From: Trichosphaerium sp. ATCC 40318
Taxonomy: Eukaryota; Discosea; Flabellinia; Trichosidae
Length of the DNA stretch: 64,000 bases
NCBI GenBank assembly: GCA_038496445.1
Contig: JALMLS010000577.1
Location: forward strand, 992,001-1,056,000
Direction: 5' to 3'
Positions 8,853 through 21,497 of this stretch are shown here, in pieces. Both the position numbers and the translations under genes were made by a program. The notes beneath the pieces were generated by a model that had not been told where the DNA came from, ran no database searches, and saw only the letters and a program-made list of their open reading frames with translations. Each line of letters begins with the position of its first letter. Position 1 is the stretch's first letter.

Positions 8853-11532
8853 CTAGTATAGAATATCAGGTGTTTGAAAGGTACCATTATAACGTACGTA
8901 AGCTACTGAAGGTAGTTGCTTGAACTTTTCTTCAGCTTTAGGACTTGGTACTATGTTATCAGTAGATGCTCTTGCACGGCCTATGAGGCACGAGTTTCTA
9001 CCAACTGAATACCTTCTACAAACAGCGATAGATGAAGGTTTATTAAAACGAGCCAAGAGATCCTCTAGAGTCAAATTGTTAAGAAAGCGATAACAAACAA
9101 AAAAAAATACAAAATGTTGTGTCTTACCATTGTTCGAAAATATGCCTACTATCTGGCTACAACGTGTTGCTGTGATCTCATCTACTCTTATTTTATGGTT
9201 TTGTAGTATCATCAATAGTGATCTGTCATTGTGATTTGCTATAAGACGGCAAAAGACTAAAAAAAATAATGTCAGTTTCACGTCGTTTGACACCAAAAAG
9301 TTGACAAAAACCTTTCGGTGTGGTCAGGTTTTTTTAAATGGATTTTTTAGTTTTTCTGGTAATAAAGACATACGGGAATCCTGACATAACGTAGATATAA
9401 TGCTAACAGTGACATGAAGGGATTTTGCCATAAAATCATTTCCAGCATAAGTAAACAGTCTAGGAAGCCATTTAGGAGCTTCTATTGCTGCTATCTCTTG
9501 CTTTATCTTATCTCTGCTTAATGTGTATTGTTGTAACTGCATGAGCGCTAAAATAAGATTAATATAAAAGAGAAAAACAAGGCACAATTTTATAATCTGA
9601 AAAAGAGTTTCTCCGCAAGTGTCGCTTCTTACAGAAAGATAAAGAACCCTTTTAGAAACAAATATCTTAAAAGGTTTTCTGTACTAACGAAGGTACGAAA
9701 AGAAAAAAATAATGACACACCGTGTCAATTCGGAACTTATCTTTTCGTCAGAAAAAAAAAACTTTCGGCTGAAAAAGATTGATTAAAAAAAGAACGTACA
9801 TAGAGGGTATGGGGTTGTGACTTGTGGCTTTATAAATACATCACTGTGTCTATATATAATCTCAGATAAACAAGCAAAAGAAGCTTCATTTGAGTGAGTA
9901 AGGCTGAAACCAGTAGTGGTGGAAGTTATTCTTATCGGAATATGTGCTGTTGATCTTGTGTTGGTAACATAAGACGCCGTTATGTAGTTCGGTGATGAGC
10001 AGAAACGAAATAAGAAGCTGTAGAAAAAACCTATATTTAGCATAGGAACTCGATAGGGCACGTAATAAAAGTGGTACAAAAAAAAAAATTATATCCACAA
10101 AAAATCGGTAGTTCCAAAAAAAAGCAAGAAAAAAAACTATTTACGAACCTCCCTACATCTTTACCATTAAGAAGTTTTTCAGACTTTTTCCTGTCACAGT
10201 CTGGTATAAAATACCTAAAAGAAAATATGAGATAAAGAAAGAACTAAAGACCCGAAGAACAAACTTGTTTACAAAAAAAGAAAAAAAAAGGGTCTGTTCC
10301 TCTTTTTAGGTTCGTAGACCTAAAAGTGTCGTTTGGTTTATTTTATTCGCGTGTTCGTACGGGTGCCTGGTAAATAAACCAAGAGAACAAGGGTACATTA
10401 AATACGCTTGATAATGATCTATTAATTCATGCAAGCTATTGAACGATAGAGTGTTTGTAGCCTGGTATTTGCCTAATTAAAAAGTGAGAAAAATGTTCAA
10501 AAACTTTTTTAAAAAGTCGTCTGTACCCTCTTTGCACTTTACGCGAATAGACATGATAGACTTATCGCCAACACCACCTGCACCATCATTCATTGTACCA
10601 GATCGACTACCGACATAGTCTAGAGTGCGTTATTTTAGAAGTCGACTTCTAAATTTGGAAAGTCTCTTTAGACGCACGTATAGTTAAAAAGTTTGCGTGG
10701 TTACTAAATCGCACCAAGAAGGTACCATGCACTTGTCCTTCGAGCAAGTGCATGGCATCTTCTATAGCTAACCAACCCATGAAGCAAGGCATACCAAAGA
10801 GAGTCTTAGCCTAGAAAAACTAAGGTAAATACAAAAAGGTCTGTTGTTGATTGACAAGTAAAAACCAAAAAAACAGTTGTACGTTTTTTAAAGATGCAGA
10901 TATCTCGCCAAAATGATAAGACCATCTAGTCCAACGGCTTTGAGTGACTACATATTCAGTTCGAGGATCTGAAAAAGGACAAATCAGGAAAACGTTACGA
11001 ACAGGTAAATGTCGTGATTGTACCAAAGAAATGCTGTAATACTTTCTGATCGTAGTTTGACATTGTGACGAATCGTTTGAAATGATTTACGAAGCCTGTA
11101 TAAGAGATTTGCGAAAACTTGCAGAGGTCAGCGTCTGTAACCTCAGTATGTCCTTATTACCTTACTAATTAACTGCCAGAAGTCCTTAGAGAGCGGTGCG
11201 TGTTCTAAAGCACTAGTATTTCTCCTTCCTCTCTGTTTTGATTGCATACAGTAACTACGGTGTTTCTTATGTAGCATTGCTCTAGATACATGAGACTGTG
11301 GTCTGTTTGCACTGTTTAATGGAATTAGTGGTAATCTCCGACGTATTTTTTGCAAAATCTTGTCAAACGCACTCTGGTGTTATACTGTCGCCAAAAGAAC
11401 CATATCCCTGCAATAAGTATGAACATAAACGAAGAAATTCCGAACCTTTCTTACAAACTCCAAAAAAAAAAAACAAGAAGCAAACAAACGTACGTTATCC
11501 ATACTCCTAGACTTGTGAATAGGACGATACAT
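8853..11532 (-). CDS. Tandem SH2-domain protein
   Basis: About ten exons on the minus strand from the ATG at 11532 to TAG at 8853. After a basic N-terminal region, the first SH2 domain (roughly residues 140-245) reads PCFMGWLAIEDAMHLLEG, then GTFLVRFSNHANFLTI, then SFNSLHELIDHYQAYLMYP. The phosphotyrosine-binding Arg of strand B is present in FLVRFS. A second SH2 domain follows: YFIPDCDRKKSEKLLNGKDV, FLFRFCSSPNYI, ACLSEIIYRHSDVF, with the Arg in FLFRF. The C-terminal 150 residues are helical and armadillo-like in appearance (KWLPRLFTYAGNDF, RLIANHNDRSLLMIL). Expected role: binding phosphotyrosine proteins in the cytoplasm. No kinase or phosphatase domain is visible. Exact exon ends are uncertain around 9300-9330. 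A tandem SH2 outside Spt6 argues against a typical fungus. Confidence 0.75.
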
Positions 11533-12809
11533 TTTTTTTCGTTGATGTGTACGTGTTGTCGACCTTGTGAATGAGTTCCAAATTTGATTTTCGAAAAAAC
11601 AAACTTTGACCAAACGCCATCAACTTTTTTTTCCGAAATTGGTTTACAGAAAATAAAAACAGGACATAATTGTACTGTAGTACAATATTATCTGGATATA
11701 TATTAAAACAACGCTGTTACAGAAATACCTAAAAAACCTAAACAAAAAAACTGTTGCGTGTTTCGTAGTTTCCAAGTTTAGACCTCAGGGGGTTTAGTAT
11801 TAACCCGTAATCATAGCGCCATACTTTACAGTATGTGTGAAGGGAATGTAAAACCGAGCATTGAAGTAGTAAACATCGTAAGAAAATTTTGCCTTCCTTT
11901 CTTCAAAAAACACTTGCAATTACAGGATACTTCCACTACAACACTACAACCCACTGAACTCACTGCATGTAACAACTACCATGATACAAAAAAGCCATAT
12001 TTGGAGCGACGTATCACGTTAGCCGTGTATCAACGAAGTAAACTAGTCTTTTTATGTACAAACACAAATAGTACGCGTTGAGCTTAATGTGGTACACAAA
12101 ATGTAAAAAAAACAGTTCAGAACTGCATGTAACTTCCGGTCCATAAAATAGGTATACACGTGTATGTAATAGCGCGTAAGGGCGGTTTCTTATTCAAATA
12201 GAACTGAAAAGCAGACTTTTTTTACAATTTCTCGAGAACCAAATTACAAACCTAAACTGACAACACGTGGTTATAAACGCTCGGGAAAAACATTCAATAA
12301 ATAGCTTTGTACGTATTCCTACAGGTTCCCCGAACTATCTGCTAAAAATACATAACACACGCCTCGCGGTTTTGTTGCAAACTTTTTTTGTTCTAAAAAT
12401 TCATTTTCAACTAAACTCAATTACAAGTTCTGATCTAACAATCACTTGTATCGCGTGTAATAATTTCAAGAGTTTGAAAAAAAACGGTTTTAACAAATTT
12501 CACATTTTCTCGTTCATTTTCCACTTATCAAAAAAAAGCATAACAGCTCGCCACTAACTTGAAACAGTAATGCAAAAATCTACTAGAGGTGATTCAAAAA
12601 AAAAACATCAAAAGGAAAAAAAAGAGGTAAAATAAATAATAATGTACAATTCGTTTATTTACACCTGAAACGCGTTTTTTTTATCTTTTCTCAAACGCAT
12701 GCATAGTTTTAAAAAAATTGGTGGAGGAAATTTCTTCATCTTCTTTTTTTGGAAAGTCAAACACAAAGAAAGGAAGAGATATTTTTTTTCTTTTTTTTCT
12801 TTTTTTGGA
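11533..12809. other. Intergenic, no supported gene
   Basis: About 1.3 kb with scattered short frames (the longest 82-96 codons) of unremarkable composition and no homologous motif I recognise. It separates the start of the SH2 gene from the end of the Ser-rich gene. Confidence 0.4.
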
Positions 12810-15800
12810 CTAATACCGTTGGTAACGTTTTCGCCTCTTAAATTCATCACTAGAGGATCTATCATAGGTATCATAACGGTCCCCCGACCACCCACTACTT
12901 CCACCATCTCCATGAGACCTCGACGTATCGTAGGACGTTGAACGATACGTATCACCTTGGTTGTAATCGTGTGATGAAGATCGCCTTCCGTTGCTTCGAT
13001 TATCGCTCCAAGATTGCCCCTGATTAGAGTAATGCCGTGTCCGTCCGTTATAACTGTCATAGTCGCTTGAACTCCGATTATAAGGACTATGAGATCGATG
13101 TTGATCACGCTGTGCACTATGAGAGTGATATGACTTGTCGTCATAACCATTGTAGCTTTTTGAGGAGCTGTAATTACGTTCTGACTGAGAGGAACCGTAA
13201 TTGCTACTACTAGTAGACTGATGGCTACGAGTTCCATTATGTCCCGGAGATGCAGTCTCATGCGTTCGAGGCCGCCAATCTTGATCACTACGAGTGCTAT
13301 TGTACCGACTGCTTGAAGTATACTCGGGTTTATACGCTGTACTGTACGTAGATGATGTAGATTTTTCAGGTTCCCTACTTGGCTGTACAGGAGCAGTTTT
13401 TGACGACAGAAAGTGTGGATCGTAAGCACCAGCACTTCTAGAGCTCGTTGTCTGTCGCTTTGGCGTGTAGGTAGTTGTAGATCGGTAAATCGATTGAGAA
13501 GTACTACGCTCTGGATCGTATTGGGAACTTCTCTCGGAGCTGTTGTTGGAGTAACTTGAACGGCTTGATGTTGACCGAGATGGAGAATAAGGTTTAGGAG
13601 CATCGCGATCTTTATGATGAGAATGAGTCGGTGTATATGACTCCCGAGATGGTTTGTAGCTTGAAGTATAAGAGTCTCGAGGGGATTCATGCCGCCGACT
13701 GTATGTCTCATCTCGGTACCGCTTTGGAGACGTACGCGAACGACTATCATAACCATTTGAGGTTGGTTGCACATAGTTGCTAGTACGACTTTCGCTTTTA
13801 GGTCTACGTGGATCTGATACTCTGCTGTTAGTGTTTGTAGAAACATTATAACCGTTAGTTTGGGTTTGTGTTTCAACAGGTAACCGCACTGGCTCTGGGC
13901 TGACTTTTCTTGTTCCAGAATTCTGTGATGTTGAATATCGTTGACGAGAAATATCTTCGGAAGCACGAGGTGGAGCTGAAACAGCGGCACTACGCGTTGG
14001 TACAATATTTGTCCGATGAGATAGGTTAACCTTAGGCGCTTGCGTTCGAACCACAGAAGGTTTCTTTACAGCGTGATGCAATATAGAAGTTGGTGTTCTC
14101 TTGTTCAAGGAAGGCTTTTGTATAGGCGTCTTAATAGGAGTCTTTGTTGGTGTAGGTGTGATAGTAGCACGCTTAACTCTAGAAGGAGAAGGTGCGCCCT
14201 TTTTAATAGTAATGAGTTTGTTAGATCTGACAGCTGGAATAGTATTTGGAACAGATATATTCCTAACTGTTGTCTTTTTCATCGTTTTTGTTGTTGTTAC
14301 GTTCTTAGGCGAAGATGATAAAGTACCAGATTTACTTGGTGAGTCTCTATGCGCAATCTTTGGTCGAGTAACCGTTGTTTTAGGTGACCCTTTTCTTATA
14401 ATAACCTTTGCCATACGCATCTTCTCAGCTTCTAAACGCCAGTTTTTCTTTGGTGGCAGCACAATGTTATCATCAAGTTCTGCAGATTCTGACCAAAGCT
14501 TTGTAGTTGTTGTTGAACTCGCTCTACCACTTGCAGGCTTTCGAGGCTTTGTTTTAGCTTTTATAGGGCTTTTCTTGATTTGTGTAAAAACTTTATCATC
14601 ATCACTATCACTATCAAAAGATACTTCTGAACTATCCGAAGTTGTATCTTCTACAACTAAAGGGGTCAGTTTAAGTTTGAAAAAAAAATGATTTCGCGAC
14701 AAAAAAGCTTTTAGGCTCAGTAATCTTCATACCAACAGGTTGTACAGCAGGCCGCCGACCCCTCCTTCGGCTTTTTGGAAGAGCTTCTTCTGATGTGTAT
14801 TCACTACTCGAGGTACTCCCAAGCTCTTGTAATTTATGCTTTTCTGATTCCCTCTGAATTAATATCGCATTAAATGTAACATTAGGAGCTTGCTTCCAGC
14901 TTGACCACACCTACAAAAAACCAAAAAAATCAATATTGATTTCTCACGTTATTATTATTCTTCAAATCTCACCTTATGTATCCGAGCGTCCATTTCTTTA
15001 GTTGAAAAATTAGTAACGGGCGGTCTTGTGAATAACGATGTGTCTAAAATATGTGCATTGTTCGTGTTTTCTCTTTTATCTCGTAAAGTCCTCAGGCGGG
15101 CTAAAACTTGTTCTAAGCGCTCTTTCTTAGCTTCAACAGTCCTATTAGGACGAATTCGCCTTGGCTTGTTCACGCGTAAGTAGAAATGCTACGTATTTTT
15201 ACTTGTTTTAGCCTTACCACTGGTAATCGCTCACCAAAGTCCATATCACGCGATATAGCATCTTTTGCGTGCTTGAGAGCTTGTTTTTTGATGTACTTCC
15301 AAAACCCAACATACCAGAATTCTGTTAACGTGGCACCAGCTACGAGAGGTAAATAAGGATGAAAAAAAATCTAAATACAACCGCCTAAGTAGTAGAAAAA
15401 ATGAACAGCAATTTTTTTTCTAATTTGGCCGTTATGAAACCACTACCAAATAACGCTTGGTCATCAAGAAGGAATTCTATTAATGCTATTTTTTTTTTTT
15501 CAGCGGCCGTACGTTTTAACTTATAATCACGTAATTCCATCCCTACAACACCAATAAATACAACAACCTTGATAGTATCATTAACGCACAAACACTACTA
15601 CTCTCGCTTGGCTCATTATTTGTTTTTGATTTAGGTCGTGGACCTAAAAACGTCAAAACATTAACAACAACCAATGTAATAATAATAAAAAAAAACATGG
15701 ACTCACCTCGTTTTGCTTTCACCTCAGTCTTAGCAGTCTGTTGAACCTTCGTGCTTGGTTTTTTTACTTTAGGTTGAGCTAAACTAGAACTAGAACCTCC

Positions 15801-16870
15801 ATGCTGCTCAATCTGTCCATTTCCAACTGCACTATGGTCGACATTGCGGCTTCGTAACGTCGGTGTTGGCACTTTTTTTTTTGCTGTCCTTGTTCTTCTT
15901 GTTGAGCTACGAGAACTCCTCAATCTGCGCTGTACAGAGTGTGAATCAATGTTTTCATCCAAAGTAAGAATTACAACTAAGATAAAAAATGTTTCAAAGG
16001 CCAAAAAAAAGCAAAGCGCCTTCCAAAATTCGTTAACTTTGATTCTTTTGTTGGAAAAATTGCCTTGAAGAAGACAAAATTTTCCATGATTTTTAGGCGC
16101 CAATAGGATATAAATACGTCCGCATGTATGGTTTCGTGTTGTGTAAAGTGATAAAAAGTCCAATGGTGGCATTGTAAAGTAGAAAATTGATGTTTTTTGT
16201 TTTGTGGCACACCACAATTAAATATTGAGCCAAAAACAAGTGTGGGTATTTGTGTTGGTGCTTGTGCATGTCATTTGGGCATTGTTGAAGTGTTTAGCGG
16301 CAAAAAATTGTTTACCTTTCCGCCACTTTGGATGATCTCAAGGATCCGCTTCTGTTCTTCTATCATCTCCCTACTAAGAACACCATCGCTTTCTTCGCCT
16401 GTACGCAATTTTAGTCCGCGTTGGCGCCTGCAGTGTGCTACAAAATAATTTTTGGTCGAAGAATTATTTGTACTACACGAGATTGCAATGAATGAATTAC
16501 CTGACGAATCTACATAACTGTCGGCTGGTGCAGATGATTTCTAGAATTTTAAGTAAGTTGTAACGTTGAGATACATAACATAGGCACACATGGGCGTTAT
16601 CAGAGGTGAGGTTAGCTACATTAGAGTTTTTTATTGCTGGTAGGCGCGCAAAAAATAATTTAAGCTCAATAATGGTAAACGCACCTTATTAATACCGGAA
16701 GAAGAGCTAGTTTCAGGATCTCTGCTTATTCTTTGTCGTTTTGGTTTTGGGGTTTTTAGAATGTCTTCCACTTGAGCAGGAGAGGCTACATTGGTCATAA
16801 CACCGTCACTGGATGAATTGGCGGGTATCTTCCTCTTTCTGCTCTTCGTTGGTGATACGAGCATGTTCAT
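12810..16870 (-). CDS. Large Ser/Arg/Tyr-rich protein, probably nuclear
   Basis: Family not recognised. I read about ten exons from MNMLVSPTKSRKRKIP at 16870 to a TAG at 12810. The N-terminal third has basic clusters resembling nuclear localisation signals (SRKRKIP, KPKRQR, SRRRGRRP). A middle section has helical charged segments (KKERLEQVLARLRTLRDKRE, WYVGFWKYIKKQALKHAKDA) that may form a conserved core. The long last exon, over 600 codons, is low-complexity sequence rich in Ser, Arg, Tyr and Thr, with acidic Ser-Asp runs at its start. Composition suggests a disordered nuclear or RNA-associated scaffold, by inference only. The intron at about 14669-14737 joins PAVQPV to VVEDTTSDSS in frame. 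Individual early exon limits are less certain than the last exon. Confidence 0.6.
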
Positions 16871-17191
16871 CTACATTCGAGTGGCGTCTACTACCCAAAC
16901 AACGCACATTAAGGAGAATTTGACGAAAGTTGACCCAACCGATAATAGCGCTGGTGCTCAAAACCAAAAATACACCTACACTTCGCCAAAAAGCTATTGT
17001 GACCCTCCCTAGTTGATGTAAAACAAATGTTTTAACGGTGAACACGTAGACATCGAGCGACTGGAATAGTACAATTCGAGAGCCACCTGTTTCATAGTGG
17101 TCTCTCACGTACTGACACCTAACCTGAAGCTTTTGGAAAAGTGACTTAACCTATTTTGCAAGCAAACTTAGTAGAACACAATTCAACAGGT

Positions 17192-18517
17192 ATGAGCGAC
17201 ACTCTTCAATTACGCGGACTTTTGCAAGGACACAGCGGATGGGTTACATCTATCGCTACAACCCAAGAGGGCAGCGACATGATTCTCTCATCTTCAAGAG
17301 GTACAAATTGCAAACTTTCTTAAAAACTAATAAAACTAGATAAGAGCATCCTTGTCTGGAACCTTACGCGCGATGTAAACATCAACGATTACGGATATGC
17401 CCGTAAAGCACTTTTGGGGTCAGATTTCTTTTGTGTTTCGCAAAACGCTTACTTTCGCTTTAGACATACTCATTTCGTCGAAGATGTTGTTATCTCATCT
17501 GATGGTCACTTCGCTTTGTCTGCTTCATGGGGTGAGAAGAAAAAATCCAGATCGCGTACTAATAGCGTAAATAGACGGTAGATTGCGTTTGTGGGATTTG
17601 GCTTACGGTACCACCGCCAGAAGATTTTTGGGTCACACCAAAGTACGTTTAAAGCACTACCAGCAATTTTTAATAGGCGTAGGACGTTCTCAGCGTTGCT
17701 TTCTCCCCAGACAATCGCCAAATCGTTTCTGGATCCAGAGATAAAACAATCAAGCTCTGGAATACTCTCGGTGAGTGCAAATACACCATCGATGAGCAAC
17801 AAAACGGCTCCCACGGCGACTGGGTTTCTTGCGTTAGATTTTCACCAAACACTAACAACCCAATCATTGTTTCCAGCGGATGGGACAAAGTTGTAAAGGT
17901 ACGCTACAATTAACCAAATTGGACACCGTCAATTAGAATGACAAGAATTGTTATTTGAAACAAATTTATTTGTACCTTTTTGATTGCCATTAACCTCTTT
18001 TACCAGGTATGGAACCTCACCAACTGCAAATTGCGAACCAACCTCACTGGACACACCGGTTACATCAACACCGTCACTGTATCTCCAGATGGTTCCTTGT
18101 GCGCCTCTGGTGGTAAGGACGGTACCGCTATGTTGTGGGATCTCAACGAGGGTAAACACTTGTACTCTTTGGATGCTGGTGATATCATCAATTGCTTGAC
18201 TTTCAGCCCTAACCGTTACTGGTTGTGTGCTGGTACTGAGAGCTCCATCAAGGTTTGGGATTTGGAATCTAAGAAGGTTGTATTCAACTTGAACAAGAAC
18301 CACCCTAACTTCCAATCTACTCTTCGTACGTTTACTCATTTTTTTTTTTGGACAAGAAAACCGTTTTTTATTTCGTTTGTTCGTTTGCTTATTTTTCTTT
18401 TTAGCTACTACTGCTTGTACTTGCTTGTCGTGGTCTGCAGATGGATCTTCCCTATTTTCTGGCTGGACTGATGGTAACATTCGCGTCTGGGCCGCTATGC
18501 CTGCTGCTTTGGGTTAA
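17192..18517 (+). CDS. RACK1: RACK1 (WD40 ribosomal scaffold protein)
   Basis: Seven exons translate without gaps into a protein of about 318 residues with seven WD40 repeats, starting [20 protein letters not shown] and ending WAAMPAALG. Diagnostic parts include [64 protein letters not shown] and [15 protein letters not shown]1 sits on the head of the 40S ribosomal subunit and is a docking platform for kinases and quality-control factors. Length and order are normal for the family. Introns begin GTACAA, GTCAGA, GTGAGA, GTACGT, GTACGC and GTACGT, a useful sample of this genome's donors. The gene lies head to head with the Ser-rich gene, about 320 bases apart. Confidence 0.95.
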
Positions 18518-18888
18518 TTGTTCTAATTACTCAAAAAAAATAAAAAATAAAATAATTAAAGTACACCTGTCCTGTTAATTCCAATAGTTCGCAATCAATA
18601 CCCGTGTTACAGCTTCCTTGTGTAAAGTGCAACGACACTTGTCTCAACTAGCAAGCTTAATTACTAAGATTCGGAGCAACAGAACTTGGTGTACATGCAT
18701 GTCACATTTTGTTGTTTTTTGCCACGTGTACATCATTAAAAGTAGTTCTTCAGGGTCGCAACGCGCTTGGTTTTCGTACCGCTTGTTCGTCTATTCGTTT
18801 AATTATCGCAAGATACTTGATTTAGCTGGAGATTCCGTTGAATTTCAATAACATTTTAAGTAAGGCTTTTTGACACAAACGAATAAAA

Positions 18889-20232
18889 ATGGACACCTGC
18901 AGCAACGAGGTCATACAGTTGATTATAGCGCAAATACCAGAATCATACCAAGTTGTTTGTCTTCATGTATCAAAGTTATTTAGAACGTTTGCGGATAAGC
19001 TAACACCTGATTTGTTATTTGCGTACAACATGTTGCTTGTAGAGGCAGCTCGAGATGGTCATAAAGAAGCGTGTATTTTCGCAAAAGAGCGTGGAGCGTT
19101 AGAATTCACGGTAGCGCACCAACGTGCTAAAAAAAACGGCCACGACGCTATTTGCGCTTTATTGTTGGAATGGGGCGCCGTTACAGCAGAAACCGTCAAG
19201 CCAGGTAACACTTACGCGGTATGTGCTGGTGGGAGCTGGTTTAAAGGCCAAATAAAACATTGCAGTATGGATGGCACTTTCATCGTAAAAGACATGGACT
19301 CGTCTTCGTTTATGGACACTTACCATGGTATCACGCCGTCTTCATTGGCTGTAAACGACAGGGACGCATGGAAACATATGGAAAAGCATTTCTGGCCAAA
19401 TGCAAAGTACAACGCTTCCTTCTTGGCTACATTTGTTAAAAAACTGGCAGGACAAGTAATACCGATGGACAAATGTAGGGATTATTGGTCTGCTAGGTGT
19501 CAATCGATTTTTGAGATACCAGAAGCAGAGGCTCCAACAGCAGAGTTGACAGCTGATCAAATGTATAATTTTGTGATAAAAATGGAGTACTCATCAAGAG
19601 CTCTTTACAGTAAACCGTTCAAATCACGTTATTTCGAGCTGTACTGGAATCAAACCAGAATGGGTGGTCGCGATCCTGATATTGTTTCTCGTGTCGTAAC
19701 CGTAGAAGACGCTGTTGAGGCACTCGGTGCAGAACTTACAGATGTTGATGAAGAAGCTGAACCTCATTTTATGGATCAAGAGAAAAAAAATGGTATTGTC
19801 ATTCCAGCTTCTGTAAAGAAACTTCTTTCGTGCCCTGGAGTAGCTACTGGGTTCTTTAAGACGCACTCTAACAATCCATATATGATTAAACTTGAGGAGT
19901 GTATCGTAAAGGAGAATTCGGATGAATTACGAGAGCAAACAAAAAGTTTAAAAAAATACACATTGCCTTTCGCTAGACCGCACCAGGGTAGTTGGGAATG
20001 GGTTGTTTGCTTTGATTCGGGAGATGAAGATGCAAGTGTTTGGATGGAGAATAGCAATGAACGTAAAACACTTGTTGCACCTACCATGCAAATGTTTTTA
20101 TGGGATTTAGCTCAAACAGGTTTATGTTGGTGGTATGCTTTGGACTCTAAAGATACAGAGTTTGAGTTGAAAAAAACGGATATAGGCGTTGCATCCTCTA
20201 CAAAGCCATTCGTATCCCCAAAGAATTGGTAG
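18889..20232 (+). CDS. F-box/ankyrin-type protein with C-terminal domain, intronless
   Basis: A single frame of 447 residues. The first 40 residues (CSNEVIQLIIAQIPESYQVV, then LHVSKLFRTFADKL) look like an F-box. They are followed by two weak ankyrin-like helices (LVEAARDGHKEACIFAKERG and AKKNGHDAICALLLEWGA). The C-terminal half contains EWVVCFDSGDEDASVWME and MQMFLWDLAQTGLCWW; the pattern of a conserved W-V-C-F-D followed by a final helix resembles SMI1/KNR4 (SUKH) domains, but this is a tentative resemblance. The gene has no intron in an intron-rich neighbourhood. F-box plus ankyrin combinations are frequent in poxviruses and giant viruses (family knowledge), so a viral or retroposed origin should be considered. 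The start has a good context (aaaaATGG). Confidence 0.65.
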   Translation: MDTCSNEVIQLIIAQIPESYQVVCLHVSKLFRTFADKLTPDLLFAYNMLLVEAARDGHKEACIFAKERGALEFTVAHQRAKKNGHDAICALLLEWGAVTAETVKPGNTYAVCAGGSWFKGQIKHCSMDGTFIVKDMDSSSFMDTYHGITPSSLAVNDRDAWKHMEKHFWPNAKYNASFLATFVKKLAGQVIPMDKCRDYWSARCQSIFEIPEAEAPTAELTADQMYNFVIKMEYSSRALYSKPFKSRYFELYWNQTRMGGRDPDIVSRVVTVEDAVEALGAELTDVDEEAEPHFMDQEKKNGIVIPASVKKLLSCPGVATGFFKTHSNNPYMIKLEECIVKENSDELREQTKSLKKYTLPFARPHQGSWEWVVCFDSGDEDASVWMENSNERKTLVAPTMQMFLWDLAQTGLCWWYALDSKDTEFELKKTDIGVASSTKPFVSPKNW

Positions 20233-20471
20233 AAGGTTTTATCAGCAATAAATACTGCTTTCTAAGCATGTAGTTTGCGTGATTGTTCTCGTGCCTAGTT
20301 TTCCATTTTATCAATCTACAGCTGAGTTTGTTACACAGTCTACGTGCGTTCTTGTTTACGTTGACTTGAGTTTCAAACAAAAGCACGTGAATCACATTTT
20401 TTTATTAAGTGATGTTAAGTTAGTGCTTTCGCATGTACAAATATCAGTTAGCAAATACATAGGAAGCATCA

Positions 20472-21323
20472 ATGTGGGAGGAAAATAAGCACCCTTTGAA
20501 GGAAACAATAATGGCGTACGCCTCCGGTGGATTGGTGAGTACTTTTACGTTTAGCTCTAGAGCTCGTTGCTGTTGAGTTACCGGCTCCTAGAGCCAAGGA
20601 AAGTTAGAATTAGCTTTTACAAGTTAGAAAATTAAGCTCCTTGTATTAACGCGCATAGTTCGCCATCGCTTGGTGGATATGGATTGACGCCGCTACAGTC
20701 GACGCGCATCTCGAATGGAACACCATTCAACCTGGGCACTATTTTCCTGGCGTTTTTGCCACAATCGCGTTGATTATGGTTAATCTTGTCAGTTGGACAG
20801 ACTTAGACGGCTTTGGTTTTGGTGACGACGGTTCTCAAAAAAGGCATGATTATTTTGTTCCTATAGAGGTGAGAATACCGTGTAATTAATTTAAAACGTT
20901 AGGACGCGTTTTTGGCTTTTTGGTTCGTTTTCAATAATGTTTGGAGCACTTTTCGCCGCTGTGTGGCTTGGTATTGATCACTGGTACGTTAACGCCAATT
21001 GTAAATTGACGTTTGAAAATTGAATATTTGAAAAAAAAGAGTTTTGACCTTTCCTCAGGTTCATGAAGAAGGATGTACCAAATTCATGGCCTGGTATTGC
21101 TCTCATACTTGAAAATGTTATTATCATGTGCAGGTACGCTCATTTACGAATGCTTCTGAAAAAAAGAGCCTCAAAAGACTTTGTTTGGTGATTTTTTTTA
21201 ACACTCTTGTAGTGCTCTCATGTATCGTTTCGCAAAGACGCCTGGTGACGTACGTGTTCAACAAATTATTGATTATAGGCTTACCCTAACATTTTTTTCT
21301 TACAGGACTACATGTCACTTTAA
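20472..21323 (+). CDS. TMEM50/Vps68-family membrane protein
   Basis: Six small exons give a protein of roughly 160 residues. After MWEENKHPLKETIMAYASGG comes FAIAWWIWIDAATVDAHLEW, then FPGVFATIALIMVNLVSW, a third membrane segment WLFGSFSIMFGALFAAVWLG and a fourth IALILENVIIMCSALMYRF, ending KTPGDDYMSL. The WWI-IDAA motif and the four-helix spacing match TMEM50 in animals and Vps68 in yeast, which act in endosome/vacuole membranes. The splice phase of the intron near 20872-20904 is not resolved: the downstream exon reads well only in the RFWLFGSF frame, so the true donor may lie a few bases from GTGAGA. Confidence 0.8.
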
Positions 21324-21497
21324 GATGAGCCACAATCTCAAGCTCTACAGTGTAAATACAAGATTTTGTACCTACGATCAGTAAAAAAAATCTACAACTT
21401 CCTTAGCGTATGTTTATGAGGAGAGGATTCCACAACGTTTGCGTTGTTAAAGACCTTAATCACAGTCATAAGTCAGTTAATTTTATTGGTCCGTATA

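Noticed and set aside
11833-12081. 82-codon frame MCEGNVKPSIEVV...
   Set aside because: No recognisable motif, no splice context and no second copy; length is within chance for this composition.
12659-14005. 448-codon open frame on the minus strand
   Set aside because: It overlaps the Ser/Arg/Tyr-rich last exon in another frame. The composition is an artefact of repeated Ser/Arg codons, and the frame with the exon junctions is the other one.
14101-14691. 196-codon open frame on the plus strand, hydrophobic
   Set aside because: Antisense shadow of the Ser/Thr/Lys-rich exon; no start context or splice evidence.
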